Positions 1-5,775 of a stretch of 7,848 bases of DNA are shown here, piece after piece. This DNA comes from Actinomycetota bacterium (GTDB taxonomy: Bacteria > Actinomycetota > Actinomycetes > Actinomycetales > Microbacteriaceae). A program made the translations under genes and the position numbers. Numbering within the stretch: position 1 is the stretch's first letter; each line of letters starts with the position of its first letter. The notes under the pieces are model-generated. The model had not been told where the DNA came from. It searched no databases and saw nothing but the letters and a program-made list of their open reading frames with translations. The DNA lies in assembly GCA_009703465.1 (NCBI GenBank), contig WLGC01000031.1:1-7848 (forward strand). The letters are read 5' to 3'.

Positions 1-143
1 AATGGATGCTCTACGTGCAGGAATCGCCAAGTGCTCAAGGTGGACGCGGTTTGGCACTTGGCAAGATTTTCAATACCAAGGGTGAACTATTGGCTACTGT
101 TGCCCAAGAAGGCATGGTTCGAGTACCAGAACTGGCAAAATAG
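1..143 (+). CDS. tesB: Acyl-CoA thioesterase II, C-terminal fragment (5' end outside window)
   Basis: The reading frame is open from the left edge (first full codon at base 3) to TAG at 141-143 and gives the last 46 residues of a protein. The visible pattern, WMLYVQESPSA then GGRGLALGKIF, then an AQEGMVR segment near the end, is the C-terminal strand region of TesB-type double-hotdog thioesterases, which hydrolyse acyl-CoA to free fatty acid and CoA in the cytoplasm. The Gln of AQEG corresponds to the catalytic Gln of E. coli TesB (Q278); the partner Asp and Thr lie upstream, outside the window. Family assignment rests on recognised C-terminal motifs only. It is followed after 6 nt by the aminotransferase gene, so the two are probably co-transcribed. 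Confidence 0.88.
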   Translation, partial: WMLYVQESPSAQGGRGLALGKIFNTKGELLATVAQEGMVRVPELAK

Positions 144-149
144 AGTCAA

Positions 150-1502
150 ATGATTAATTACAAAAAACTCGCCGAACTAAACGCTCGGGAACAGAAAACT
201 TTTGCCGAGCGTAACCCAAAGTCAAAAGCTGCTTACGAAAAAGCGAATCATCTCTTTGGCAAAGTGCCGATGACCTGGATGAATAAAAAAGCTGGTGGCT
301 TCCCTCTCTACCTAGATCGAGCCCACGGTAATCGCATTTGGGATATCGATGGAAATGAATACATCGATTTTGCTCTCGGTGACACCGGTGCAATGGCAGG
401 CCACTCAGCTCCTGAGGTAGTCGAAGCAATCACTCACCGAGTGAAAGACCTAGGTGGACTCACCACAATGTTGCCAACTGTTGACGCAGAGTGGGTCGCA
501 AAAAACCTGACCGAACGCTTTGGTATGGCTAAGTGGAGTTTCGCACTAACTGCAACTGACGCAAATCGCTGGGCTATTCGTCTCGTACGGGCAATCACTG
601 GAAAGCCAAAAATACTTTTTAATTCGTATTGCTATCACGGCTCAGTCGACGAATCGCTGATTGTTGTCGGACCTGACGGCGAAGGTATGTCAAGGCCAGG
701 TAACGTCGGATCTCCGGTTGATGTAACGATGACATCAAGAGTTGCCGAGTTTAACGATCTTGAAGGCCTTGAGCGCCAACTAAAGCACGGCGATGTTGCA
801 GCGGTTCTAATGGAACCGGCACTAACTAACATCGGTATTGTTTTGCCAGAGCCTGGATATCTAAAAGGTGTTCGGGAGCTCACCAAAAAATACGATGCTC
901 TGTTAATAATTGATGAGACCCACACATTCTCTGCCGGTTACGGTGGGATGACTAAGCGTGACAATCTTGAGCCAGATCTTTTTGTAATCGGTAAAGCTAT
1001 CGCTGGCGGTATCCCAACTGGAACCTATGGCCTAAGCGCGGACCTTGCTGAGAAAATTCTGAGCCGCACCGATTTGGATTTGATTGATATGGGTGGAGTA
1101 GGCGGAACACTAGCTGGAAATCCCCTTCAGGTTGCAGCAATGAGAGCAACGCTTGAAAAAGTTCTAACCGAAGAAGCCTTTGACAAAATGATTGATCTGG
1201 CAACGGTTTTCACCGACGGGGTCAACGAGCTATTTGATAAGTACCAATTACCTTGGTCAATCAACCAACTGGGAACTAGGGCCGAGTATCGGTTTGCCAA
1301 GCCCTACCCAAGAACTGGAACTGAGGCTTTTGAGGCAGCTGATCCAGAACTTGAGGATTACCTGCACCTTTATCTTGCAAATCGCGGAGTAATGCTGACA
1401 CCATTTCACAACATGGCTCTAATGTGCCCAAATACAACTCTGGCCGATGTAGAAAAACATCACGAGGTTTTTGAGGCAGCAATTAAAGAGTTAGTTGCCT
1501 AA
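150..1502 (+). CDS. Class III PLP-dependent aminotransferase (aspartate aminotransferase family / HemL-like fold)
   Basis: This 450-residue protein has the fold-type I class III aminotransferase layout. Visible are an N-terminal strand with WDIDGNEYIDF (64-74), a phosphate-binding segment TATDAN (134-139), an aromatic stacking motif YHG (162-164), a cofactor-ring Asp in IIDETHTF (D255), and GKAIAGGIP with the likely Schiff-base Lys K282. GGVGGTLAGNP (315-325) follows. Family enzymes move an amino group between an amino acid or amine and a keto acid, or shift it within one molecule. The substrate cannot be read from the sequence. The DETHT motif and TATDAN (instead of the usual S/G-GTEA) argue against a standard HemL aminomutase; the protein belongs to a conserved uncharacterised actinobacterial/proteobacterial subgroup. 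The upstream tesB stop is in the same frame, so ATG 150 is the only reasonable start. No strong Shine-Dalgarno is seen, which suggests coupling to tesB translation. Confidence 0.88.
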   Translation: MINYKKLAELNAREQKTFAERNPKSKAAYEKANHLFGKVPMTWMNKKAGGFPLYLDRAHGNRIWDIDGNEYIDFALGDTGAMAGHSAPEVVEAITHRVKDLGGLTTMLPTVDAEWVAKNLTERFGMAKWSFALTATDANRWAIRLVRAITGKPKILFNSYCYHGSVDESLIVVGPDGEGMSRPGNVGSPVDVTMTSRVAEFNDLEGLERQLKHGDVAAVLMEPALTNIGIVLPEPGYLKGVRELTKKYDALLIIDETHTFSAGYGGMTKRDNLEPDLFVIGKAIAGGIPTGTYGLSADLAEKILSRTDLDLIDMGGVGGTLAGNPLQVAAMRATLEKVLTEEAFDKMIDLATVFTDGVNELFDKYQLPWSINQLGTRAEYRFAKPYPRTGTEAFEAADPELEDYLHLYLANRGVMLTPFHNMALMCPNTTLADVEKHHEVFEAAIKELVA

Positions 1503-1504
1503 AA

Positions 1505-3187
1505 CTAATCTCTAGTTAGTCGACGATAAGTTGACCGGTGCGGTTTAGCTGCATCTGGTCCAAGCCTTGCAATCTTGTTCTCTTCGTAAGCTTCGAAGTT
1601 TCCCTCGAACCAATACCAGTAGTCAGGGTTATCGTCACTACCCTCGTAGGACAAAATGTGAGTCGCCACTCTGTCCAAGAACCAGCGATCGTGCGTGATG
1701 ACAACTGCACAGCCTGGAAACTCCAATAAAGCATTTTCTAGAGATCCAAGAGTTTCAACATCTAGGTCGTTTGTTGGCTCATCTAGCAGCAGCAGGTTGC
1801 CGCCTTCTTTTAGGGTCAATGCAAGGTTCAGGCGGTTTCGCTCACCACCAGATAGAACTCCGGCTGGTTTTTGCTGATCCGGACCCTTGAATCCAAACGC
1901 TGCTACATATGCGCGTGATGGCATTTCCTGATTTCCAACCTGGATGTAATCAAGTCCGCCAGAGACAACTTCCCAAAGGGATTTGTCAGGATCAATTCCG
2001 CCGCGTGATTGATCAACGTAGGAAATCTTCACCGTTTCACCGATTTTCAATTCTCCCCCGTCGAGTTTTTCCAAACCAACGATGGTTTTGAACAAGGTAG
2101 ATTTACCGACACCGTTTGGACCAATTACTCCAACGATTCCATTTCTGGGCAAACTAAAGGAAAGACCATCAATCAATGAGCGGCCTTCGAAGCCTTTCTT
2201 GATTGCTTTGGCTTCAATAACAATGTCACCCAAGCGTGGGCCCATTGGAATTTGAATTTCTTCAAAGTCTAGTTTTCTAGTGCGATCTGCCTCCGTGGCC
2301 ATCTCTTCATATCTAGCCAAACGCGCTTTTGATTTTGTCTGACGAGCCTTTGAAGAGGATCTAACCCAATCCAGTTCCTCGGATAGGCGCTTAGCAAGCT
2401 TGGCGTCTTTTTTGCCGGCTACTTCTAGACGCTCGCGTTTTTTCTCTAGGTATGTTGAATAGTTTCCCTCGTACGGATATGCACGACCGCGGTCAAGCTC
2501 CAAAATCCACTGGGCCACGTTGTCTAGGAAATATCTATCGTGCGTAACTGCAAGCACTGCGCCTGGGTACTTTGCCAAGTGCTGCTCAAGCCAAAGAACA
2601 GACTCTGCATCTAAGTGGTTAGTTGGCTCGTCAAGTAGAAGCAGATCCGGCTTTTCAAGCAGAAGTTTGCAAAGTGCAACTCTTCGGCGCTCACCGCCAG
2701 AAAGATCTGTAACCGGAGAATCACTTGGTGGGCAGCGAAGCGCGTCCATTGCTTGCTCTAACTGTGAATCAAGATCCCAAGCATCGAGGTGATCGATTTG
2801 CTCTTGCAAAGTTCCCATTTCGGCAAGCAATGTGTCGAAGTCTGCATCAGGCTCCGACATAAGAGCTGAGATTTCATTGAAGCGCTCAAGTTTTGCCTTG
2901 GTGTCTTTAACCGCTAGTTCAACGTTCCCTAAAACGGTAAGAGACTCATCAAGCGGTGGCTCCTGCATCAAGATACCAACGGTGAATTCAGGGCTCAAAC
3001 GAGCTTCACCATTTGAAGGAGTGTCTAGCCCAGCCATAATCTTGAGGACTGTGGACTTACCGGAACCGTTTGGGCCAACCACGCCAATTTTTGCGCCGGG
3101 AATAAAGGCCAGGGTTACATCGTCGAGAATTACTTTTTCACCGTGCGCTTTACGCGCTTTGATCATCTGATAGATGAATTCAGCCAT
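1505..3187 (-). CDS. ettA: Energy-dependent translational throttle protein EttA (ABC-F ATPase)
   Basis: This 560-aa protein has two ABC ATPase domains in one chain and no membrane segments, which is the ABC-F plan. Domain 1 has Walker A GPNGSGKST (38-46), signature LSGGE (162-166) and Walker B LLLLDEP with catalytic E187. Domain 2 has Walker A GPNGVGKST (356-364), signature LSGGE (445-449) and Walker B with E470. Between them lies a basic linker rich in Lys/Arg (about 245-310), the P-site tRNA interaction motif. The length and the C-terminal pattern (YWFEGNFEAYEENK, then RSTYRRLTRD) fit EttA rather than antibiotic-resistance ABC-F proteins. In E. coli, EttA binds the ribosomal E site and gates entry into elongation according to ATP/ADP level. 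ATG at 3187 is the family-typical start (MAEFIYQM), but no strong Shine-Dalgarno lies just upstream. The same-strand neighbour ssb lies 244 nt upstream across a structured region. The stop is 2 nt from the convergent aminotransferase stop. Confidence 0.95.
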   Translation of the reverse strand: MAEFIYQMIKARKAHGEKVILDDVTLAFIPGAKIGVVGPNGSGKSTVLKIMAGLDTPSNGEARLSPEFTVGILMQEPPLDESLTVLGNVELAVKDTKAKLERFNEISALMSEPDADFDTLLAEMGTLQEQIDHLDAWDLDSQLEQAMDALRCPPSDSPVTDLSGGERRRVALCKLLLEKPDLLLLDEPTNHLDAESVLWLEQHLAKYPGAVLAVTHDRYFLDNVAQWILELDRGRAYPYEGNYSTYLEKKRERLEVAGKKDAKLAKRLSEELDWVRSSSKARQTKSKARLARYEEMATEADRTRKLDFEEIQIPMGPRLGDIVIEAKAIKKGFEGRSLIDGLSFSLPRNGIVGVIGPNGVGKSTLFKTIVGLEKLDGGELKIGETVKISYVDQSRGGIDPDKSLWEVVSGGLDYIQVGNQEMPSRAYVAAFGFKGPDQQKPAGVLSGGERNRLNLALTLKEGGNLLLLDEPTNDLDVETLGSLENALLEFPGCAVVITHDRWFLDRVATHILSYEGSDDNPDYWYWFEGNFEAYEENKIARLGPDAAKPHRSTYRRLTRD

Positions 3188-3239
3188 TAGCTACTAACCA
3201 CTTTCGAATCTGCAGCCTCAGCCTCGAAAACGTGAGAAT

Positions 3240-3338
3240 GGCACTCTCTAACGTTTGGCTTGCTATGGGTAATAGTTTACCCGTTCGTAGTGGCCCACTA
3301 TGGGGCCTGCAATTACAAGCGTTGCGTCAGAGAGTGCC
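3240..3338. repeat. Long-range inverted repeat, 10-bp perfect arms (large hairpin 1)
   Basis: GGCACTCTCT at 3240-3249 is exactly complementary to AGAGAGTGCC at 3329-3338. Inside, GCTTG (3258-3262) pairs with CAAGC (3316-3320), extending the stem after an internal loop. The apical part contains two small hairpins, GGGTAA/TTACCC (3267-3272/3277-3282, 4-nt loop) and TAGTG/CACTA (3288-3292/3296-3300, 3-nt loop). Nested, consistently ordered pairings of this kind favour an RNA structure over a chance repeat, although no covariation could be tested. Confidence 0.55.
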
Positions 3339-3362
3339 GGACCTCCGTGAAAGAGGTTGGAA

Positions 3363-3420
3363 GCTGGGCGACTCTATGCAAAATCGTGAGGGGACAAGGT
3401 TTCTGCAAAAGTCGCCCAGC
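3363..3420. repeat. Long-range inverted repeat, 11-bp perfect arms (large hairpin 2)
   Basis: GCTGGGCGACT at 3363-3373 is exactly complementary to AGTCGCCCAGC at 3410-3420. After a small internal loop the stem can continue through TGCA/TGCA and AAA/TTT, leaving a purine-rich apical loop with GAGGGGACAAGG when read on the plus strand. No U-tract follows directly on either strand, so it is not a normal intrinsic terminator of ssb. The nearby T-run on the plus strand (3436-3441) is the Lys codons at the end of ssb. Confidence 0.55.
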
Positions 3421-3431
3421 AGCTTGGGAAA

Positions 3432-3908
3432 CTATTTCTTTTTTGAGCCTGTAGGGACAGCGGAAGCAAGATTGCTGCCCATTGCCTCGTCGGCATTTTC
3501 ATTTCGGTAATCTGACTGATCTTCATCGGCGTCAAGTTCAGGCTCTCTAACTAATACGGTGCGAGTAAAAACTGAATTTCCCCAACTGAGATCATGACCC
3601 ATTGAATCTGCCTCAATCTCAACCGAAGTTCCGGCTCGTTCGCCATTGTCCCAATCGCGAACTCGGAGCTTTCCATTAACTGCGACGCGATCGCCTTTAT
3701 TGATGGAAGATGATGAATTAATTGCTAGCTGGCGAAAAGCTGTAACAGTGAACCAATTTGTTTCACCATCAATCCATTTGTTTTGGTTTCGATCGAACCT
3801 ACGCTGAGAGGATGCCAATCTAAAGGATGTGATTGGAAGGCCATCTTGGGTTACCAAGTGCCTTGGGGTGGTGGCAACCAAACCGGTTACCGAAAGTGCT
3901 TCTGACAT
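3432..3908 (-). CDS. ssb: Single-stranded DNA-binding protein, short tail-less paralogue (SsbB-like)
   Basis: This 158-aa protein starts with an OB fold (about residues 4-107): VTGLVATTPRHL, TSFRLASSQRRFD, NWFTVTAFRQLA, KGDRVAVNGKLRVRDW and a VEIEADSMGHDL strand, all typical of bacterial SSB. It coats single-stranded DNA in the cytoplasm during replication, repair or recombination. The tail after about residue 120 is short, mildly acidic, and ends in SKKK. The acidic DDDIPF-type tip that recruits partner proteins in the main bacterial SSB is absent. This matches the second, shorter SSB of actinobacteria (SsbB/SSBb type), often found next to ettA, so the replicative SSB is probably encoded elsewhere beside rpsF/rpsR. 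The start at 3908 is supported by an AGAAAGG-type ribosome binding site 6 nt upstream. Confidence 0.92.
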   Translation of the reverse strand: MSEALSVTGLVATTPRHLVTQDGLPITSFRLASSQRRFDRNQNKWIDGETNWFTVTAFRQLAINSSSSINKGDRVAVNGKLRVRDWDNGERAGTSVEIEADSMGHDLSWGNSVFTRTVLVREPELDADEDQSDYRNENADEAMGSNLASAVPTGSKKK

Positions 3909-3998
3909 TTATTGCCTTTCTCAAAACATAAATCACTAACTGTGATCTGTTCCGAGTCTGGCTTTTTGTATCCCTTACAAGTCTCTGAATCAGAAAAC

Positions 3999-4007
3999 TG
4001 TGGATAA
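3999..4007 (-). promoter_or_regulatory. Perfect DnaA-box consensus upstream of ssb
   Basis: The minus strand reads TTATCCACA, an exact match to the bacterial DnaA box consensus, in the 112-nt spacer between msrA and ssb and about 90 nt upstream of the ssb start codon. About 0.06 exact matches would be expected by chance in a window this size (both strands, equal base frequencies). It could link ssb transcription to DnaA, or titrate DnaA. I found no second exact box in the window, so it is not an origin. Confidence 0.45.
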
Positions 4008-4020
4008 CTTTTTGCCTCAG

Positions 4021-4545
4021 CTAAGGCCGAACGAACTGAGAAAAAGCTTTTCTGGTCTTGGCCATTTTTGGTGCAACAACTGCATTGCAGTATCCCTGAT
4101 TAGGGTTCTTAGCAAAAAAGTCCTGGTGATATTCCTCGCCAACCCAAAACTCGGTTGCGGGAGTTATCTCAGTTGCCATCTTTCCTGACCAAATCTCTTT
4201 TGCTCGCTCAAGGGCATTTGAGAAAAGTTCTTGCTGCGTTTGATCTCGATAAAACATCGCAGACCGATACTGGGTTCCGACATCGTTGCCTTGGCGATTT
4301 ACCTGAGTTGGATCATGCAGTGTAAAAAATATGTCAAGGATTGTGTCTGCTGGAATTACCGTTTCATCAAAAATGACCTCAGCCACCTCGACATGTCCGG
4401 TATTGCCGCCGCAGACCTCCTCGTAGCTCGGGTTTGGCTTTGGGCCACCCATGTAACCCACAACCACATCGCTGACCCCATGAAATTGCATGTAGGCGCT
4501 ATCTAGGCACCAGAAGCAGCCACCACCAAGAACAAAACTCATCAT
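4021..4545 (-). CDS. msrA: Peptide-methionine (S)-S-oxide reductase MsrA
   Basis: This 174-aa cytoplasmic repair enzyme reduces the S-epimer of methionine sulfoxide in proteins, using thioredoxin for recycling. The active-site motif GCFWC gives catalytic C10. Spacing matches E. coli MsrA exactly for the substrate-binding residues: Y41, E53 (GHVE), D88 (GND) and Y93 (QYRS) correspond to Y82, E94, D129 and Y134. The likely resolving cysteine is C153 in NPNQGYC near the C-terminus; C13 may also take part. The protein starts directly at the catalytic strand with no long N-terminal extension or signal peptide. Two adjacent ATGs exist (4545 and 4542). The first is preferred because a TAGGCT -10 element lies 6 nt before it, as expected for a leaderless transcript. 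It is divergent from the EamA transporter gene. Confidence 0.95.
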   Translation of the reverse strand: MMSFVLGGGCFWCLDSAYMQFHGVSDVVVGYMGGPKPNPSYEEVCGGNTGHVEVAEVIFDETVIPADTILDIFFTLHDPTQVNRQGNDVGTQYRSAMFYRDQTQQELFSNALERAKEIWSGKMATEITPATEFWVGEEYHQDFFAKNPNQGYCNAVVAPKMAKTRKAFSQFVRP

Positions 4546-4581
4546 GGCTCTAGCCTAGGCTTATCAAATGATTTGTTTGAA
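4546..4581 (-). promoter_or_regulatory. Candidate leaderless promoter of msrA
   Basis: On the minus strand a TTCAAA -35-like element (plus coordinates 4576-4581) is followed by an 18-nt spacer, a TAGGCT -10 element (4552-4557, fitting TANNNT) and only 6 nt before the ATG at 4545. That places the expected transcription start on or next to the A of ATG, the usual layout of leaderless actinobacterial genes. The same -10 hexamer and the same 18/6 spacing occur before the UPF0303-type gene at the right end of the window. Confidence 0.55.
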
Positions 4582-4596
4582 CCGAGGGTGTGAAAA

Positions 4597-5523
4597 ATGA
4601 AAACCAAGAACCCTCTGCTCGGTGCCGCCTTGGCATTTATCGCAGCCCTACTCTTTGGGCTAAACGCCAGTACCTCAAAAATTGTGATGCAGGCCGGGGT
4701 TACCCCAGAGCAAATCGTGCTTTTTCGTTCGCTAGCCACAGCGCTAATCGCAGCGGTGGTTCTAATGTTCACCAAGCCAGCAGCCTTCAAGGTGAGACCT
4801 AGCGAGTGGAAGTTTCTAATCAGCTTTGGAATTATCGGTGTTGCTCTTATGCAGTGGGCCTACTCAAATGCGGTTAGGTCGCTACCGGTTGGCATTGCCC
4901 TGCTGATTGAATACACCGCAATCATCATTGTGCCGGCTGTTGTCTGGATTTTGTTCAAAGAAAAATCTCGCAAGCGACTCTGGATAGGTGTAGCCCTAGT
5001 CCTAACTGGACTTCTAATTGTTTCTGAGGTTTGGAATAGCACCCTGAACCCGGTGGGTGTTTTCTTTGCATTTGCTGCCGCGATTTTCTTGAGCGTCTAC
5101 TTCATCATGGGTGAGCGCAGTCACCTAACTCGTGATCCAATCTCAACGCTTTTCTACACAATGTTGATTTCAAGTGTCTTCTGGCTAGTGATTAGCCCAT
5201 GGTGGGAATTTGATATTCAGATTGCTACTACTCCGCTTGACCTTGGTGGAAATCTCAGCGGAATGCTGCTACCAGGTTGGTTCATGATTGTTTGGATCGG
5301 AATACTTGGCTCATTCTTACCTATGCTGCTTAGCTTCGTAGCTCTAGGTCAGCTAAATGCAACCGGTGTCGGTGTTATTTCAACAGCCGAGACAATCTTT
5401 GCTTTTCTATTTGGATACCTGTGGCTCGGGGAAATGATCAACGGACTACAGATGATAGGAGGCGTTCTGGTGATCACTGGAATCGTGGTGGCACAACTAG
5501 CTAGGGCAAAGAAATATGCCTAA
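4597..5523 (+). CDS. EamA-family (drug/metabolite transporter superfamily) 10-TM permease
   Basis: This 308-aa, very hydrophobic inner-membrane protein is made of two EamA repeats (about 8-143 and 152-300), each with about five membrane helices. That is the normal 10-TM DMT layout and length. Typical features are the LLFGLNASTSK stretch in TM1, VGIALLIEYTAIIIVP around E105 in TM4, the matching STAETIFAFLFGYLWLGE segment with E265 in the second repeat, and a basic C-terminus (ARAKKYA). Family members move amino acids, purines or other small metabolites, usually outward; the substrate cannot be inferred here. A GAGGG Shine-Dalgarno ends 8 nt before ATG 4597. It is divergent from msrA (51 nt apart), and its last 8 nt overlap the next small membrane-protein gene. 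Confidence 0.9.
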   Translation: MKTKNPLLGAALAFIAALLFGLNASTSKIVMQAGVTPEQIVLFRSLATALIAAVVLMFTKPAAFKVRPSEWKFLISFGIIGVALMQWAYSNAVRSLPVGIALLIEYTAIIIVPAVVWILFKEKSRKRLWIGVALVLTGLLIVSEVWNSTLNPVGVFFAFAAAIFLSVYFIMGERSHLTRDPISTLFYTMLISSVFWLVISPWWEFDIQIATTPLDLGGNLSGMLLPGWFMIVWIGILGSFLPMLLSFVALGQLNATGVGVISTAETIFAFLFGYLWLGEMINGLQMIGGVLVITGIVVAQLARAKKYA

Positions 5524-5749
5524 GGTAAAAAACAACTCAATGGCCATGATTGCCACCATCACCCTGGTTGGCGTCATTGCATCAGTAATTGGACTTTTCG
5601 ATCCCGCTACCTGTGTTCAGGTTCAGAGCGATGACTGGACTTCTTGTGAAAGCATCGCCAGAGAGCGAGTGATTGGATTCTGGGCGCTGCTTATTTTTTC
5701 AGTATTCGGCTTCGCGGTTTCAATTGTTTGGAGCCGAAAGAAAAAATAG
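5516..5749 (+). CDS. Small two-TM membrane protein of unknown function, translationally coupled to EamA gene
   Basis: I do not recognise this 77-aa protein. It has a basic N-terminus (K3, K5), a first hydrophobic helix (about 9-28), a polar loop of about 22 residues with two cysteines (C33 and C44), a second helix (about 52-72), and a strongly basic end (RKKK). By the positive-inside rule both termini would be cytoplasmic and the Cys-containing loop outside, so a disulfide is possible. ATG 5516 overlaps the EamA gene stop (5521-5523) by 8 nt, and an AGGG sits about 9 nt upstream, which supports a real, coupled gene. Internal Met 9 or 11 are alternative starts. It may be an accessory subunit or simply a co-expressed neighbour; that is a guess. 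Confidence 0.72.
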   Translation: MPKVKNNSMAMIATITLVGVIASVIGLFDPATCVQVQSDDWTSCESIARERVIGFWALLIFSVFGFAVSIVWSRKKK

Positions 5750-5775
5750 AAGCTGGCGCAATGCGATTAGGCCAG
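5741..5775 (-). terminator. Possible weak intrinsic terminator of ald
   Basis: Read on the minus strand, CTGGC (5771-5775, within the last ald codons) pairs with GCCAG (5753-5757) across a 13-nt loop. After CTTCTA there is a run of six T. The T-run is also the Lys codons at the end of the convergent small gene. The five-pair stem and long loop make it marginal. Confidence 0.3.

Larger units (their letters stand above)
3188..3431. other. Structured gene-free interval between ssb and ettA (candidate ncRNA or ettA 5' leader)
   Basis: No credible protein is encoded in these 244 nt on either strand. The stretch is dense in complementary segments: 3240-3249 with 3329-3338 (10 perfect pairs), 3363-3373 with 3410-3420 (11 perfect pairs), and local hairpins 3267-3272/3277-3282, 3288-3292/3296-3300 and 3341-3345/3353-3357. 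Together these could form a roughly 180-nt folded RNA of two large stem-loops joined by a small hairpin. I do not recognise a known riboswitch, 6S, SRP, RNase P, tmRNA or T-box consensus. Strand is undecided: on the minus strand it would be an ettA leader (or ssb-ettA spacer); on the plus strand it would be a free-standing RNA. No convincing intrinsic terminator or promoter fixes the choice. Confidence 0.45.

Noticed and set aside
150..1502. Glutamate-1-semialdehyde aminomutase (hemL)
   Set aside because: Fold and overall layout agree, but the DETHTF and TATDAN motifs and the extended N-terminus differ from HemL, and no heme-synthesis genes are nearby.
1503..1517. AACTA/TAGTT hairpin between the aminotransferase gene and ettA as a bidirectional terminator
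   Set aside because: The stem is only five AT-rich pairs with no T-run on either side.
2832..3170. 112-aa open frame on the plus strand inside ettA
   Set aside because: It is antisense to the Walker A region of ettA, has a low-complexity Ser/Arg-rich translation and no ribosome binding site; it is a codon-bias shadow.
3240..3420. 6S RNA, SRP RNA, tmRNA, RNase P RNA or T-box
   Set aside because: Size is roughly right for 6S, but the fold is two separate stem-loops rather than one long hairpin with a central bubble, and none of the diagnostic conserved segments of the other families is present.
3434..3441. T-run on the plus strand after the 3363-3420 stem, as an intrinsic terminator of a plus-strand RNA
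   Set aside because: The run is separated from the stem by about 15 nt and is fully explained by the terminal Lys codons of ssb.
3232..3510. 92-aa open frame on the plus strand across the ettA-ssb gap
   Set aside because: The translation resembles no protein, it overlaps ssb antisense, and the underlying DNA is full of inverted repeats, so an RNA or leader is a better reading.
3932..3946. ATCAC/GTGAT inverted repeat before ssb as a CRP-type operator
   Set aside because: Arms are in the opposite order to the CRP consensus and only 5 bp long; probably chance.
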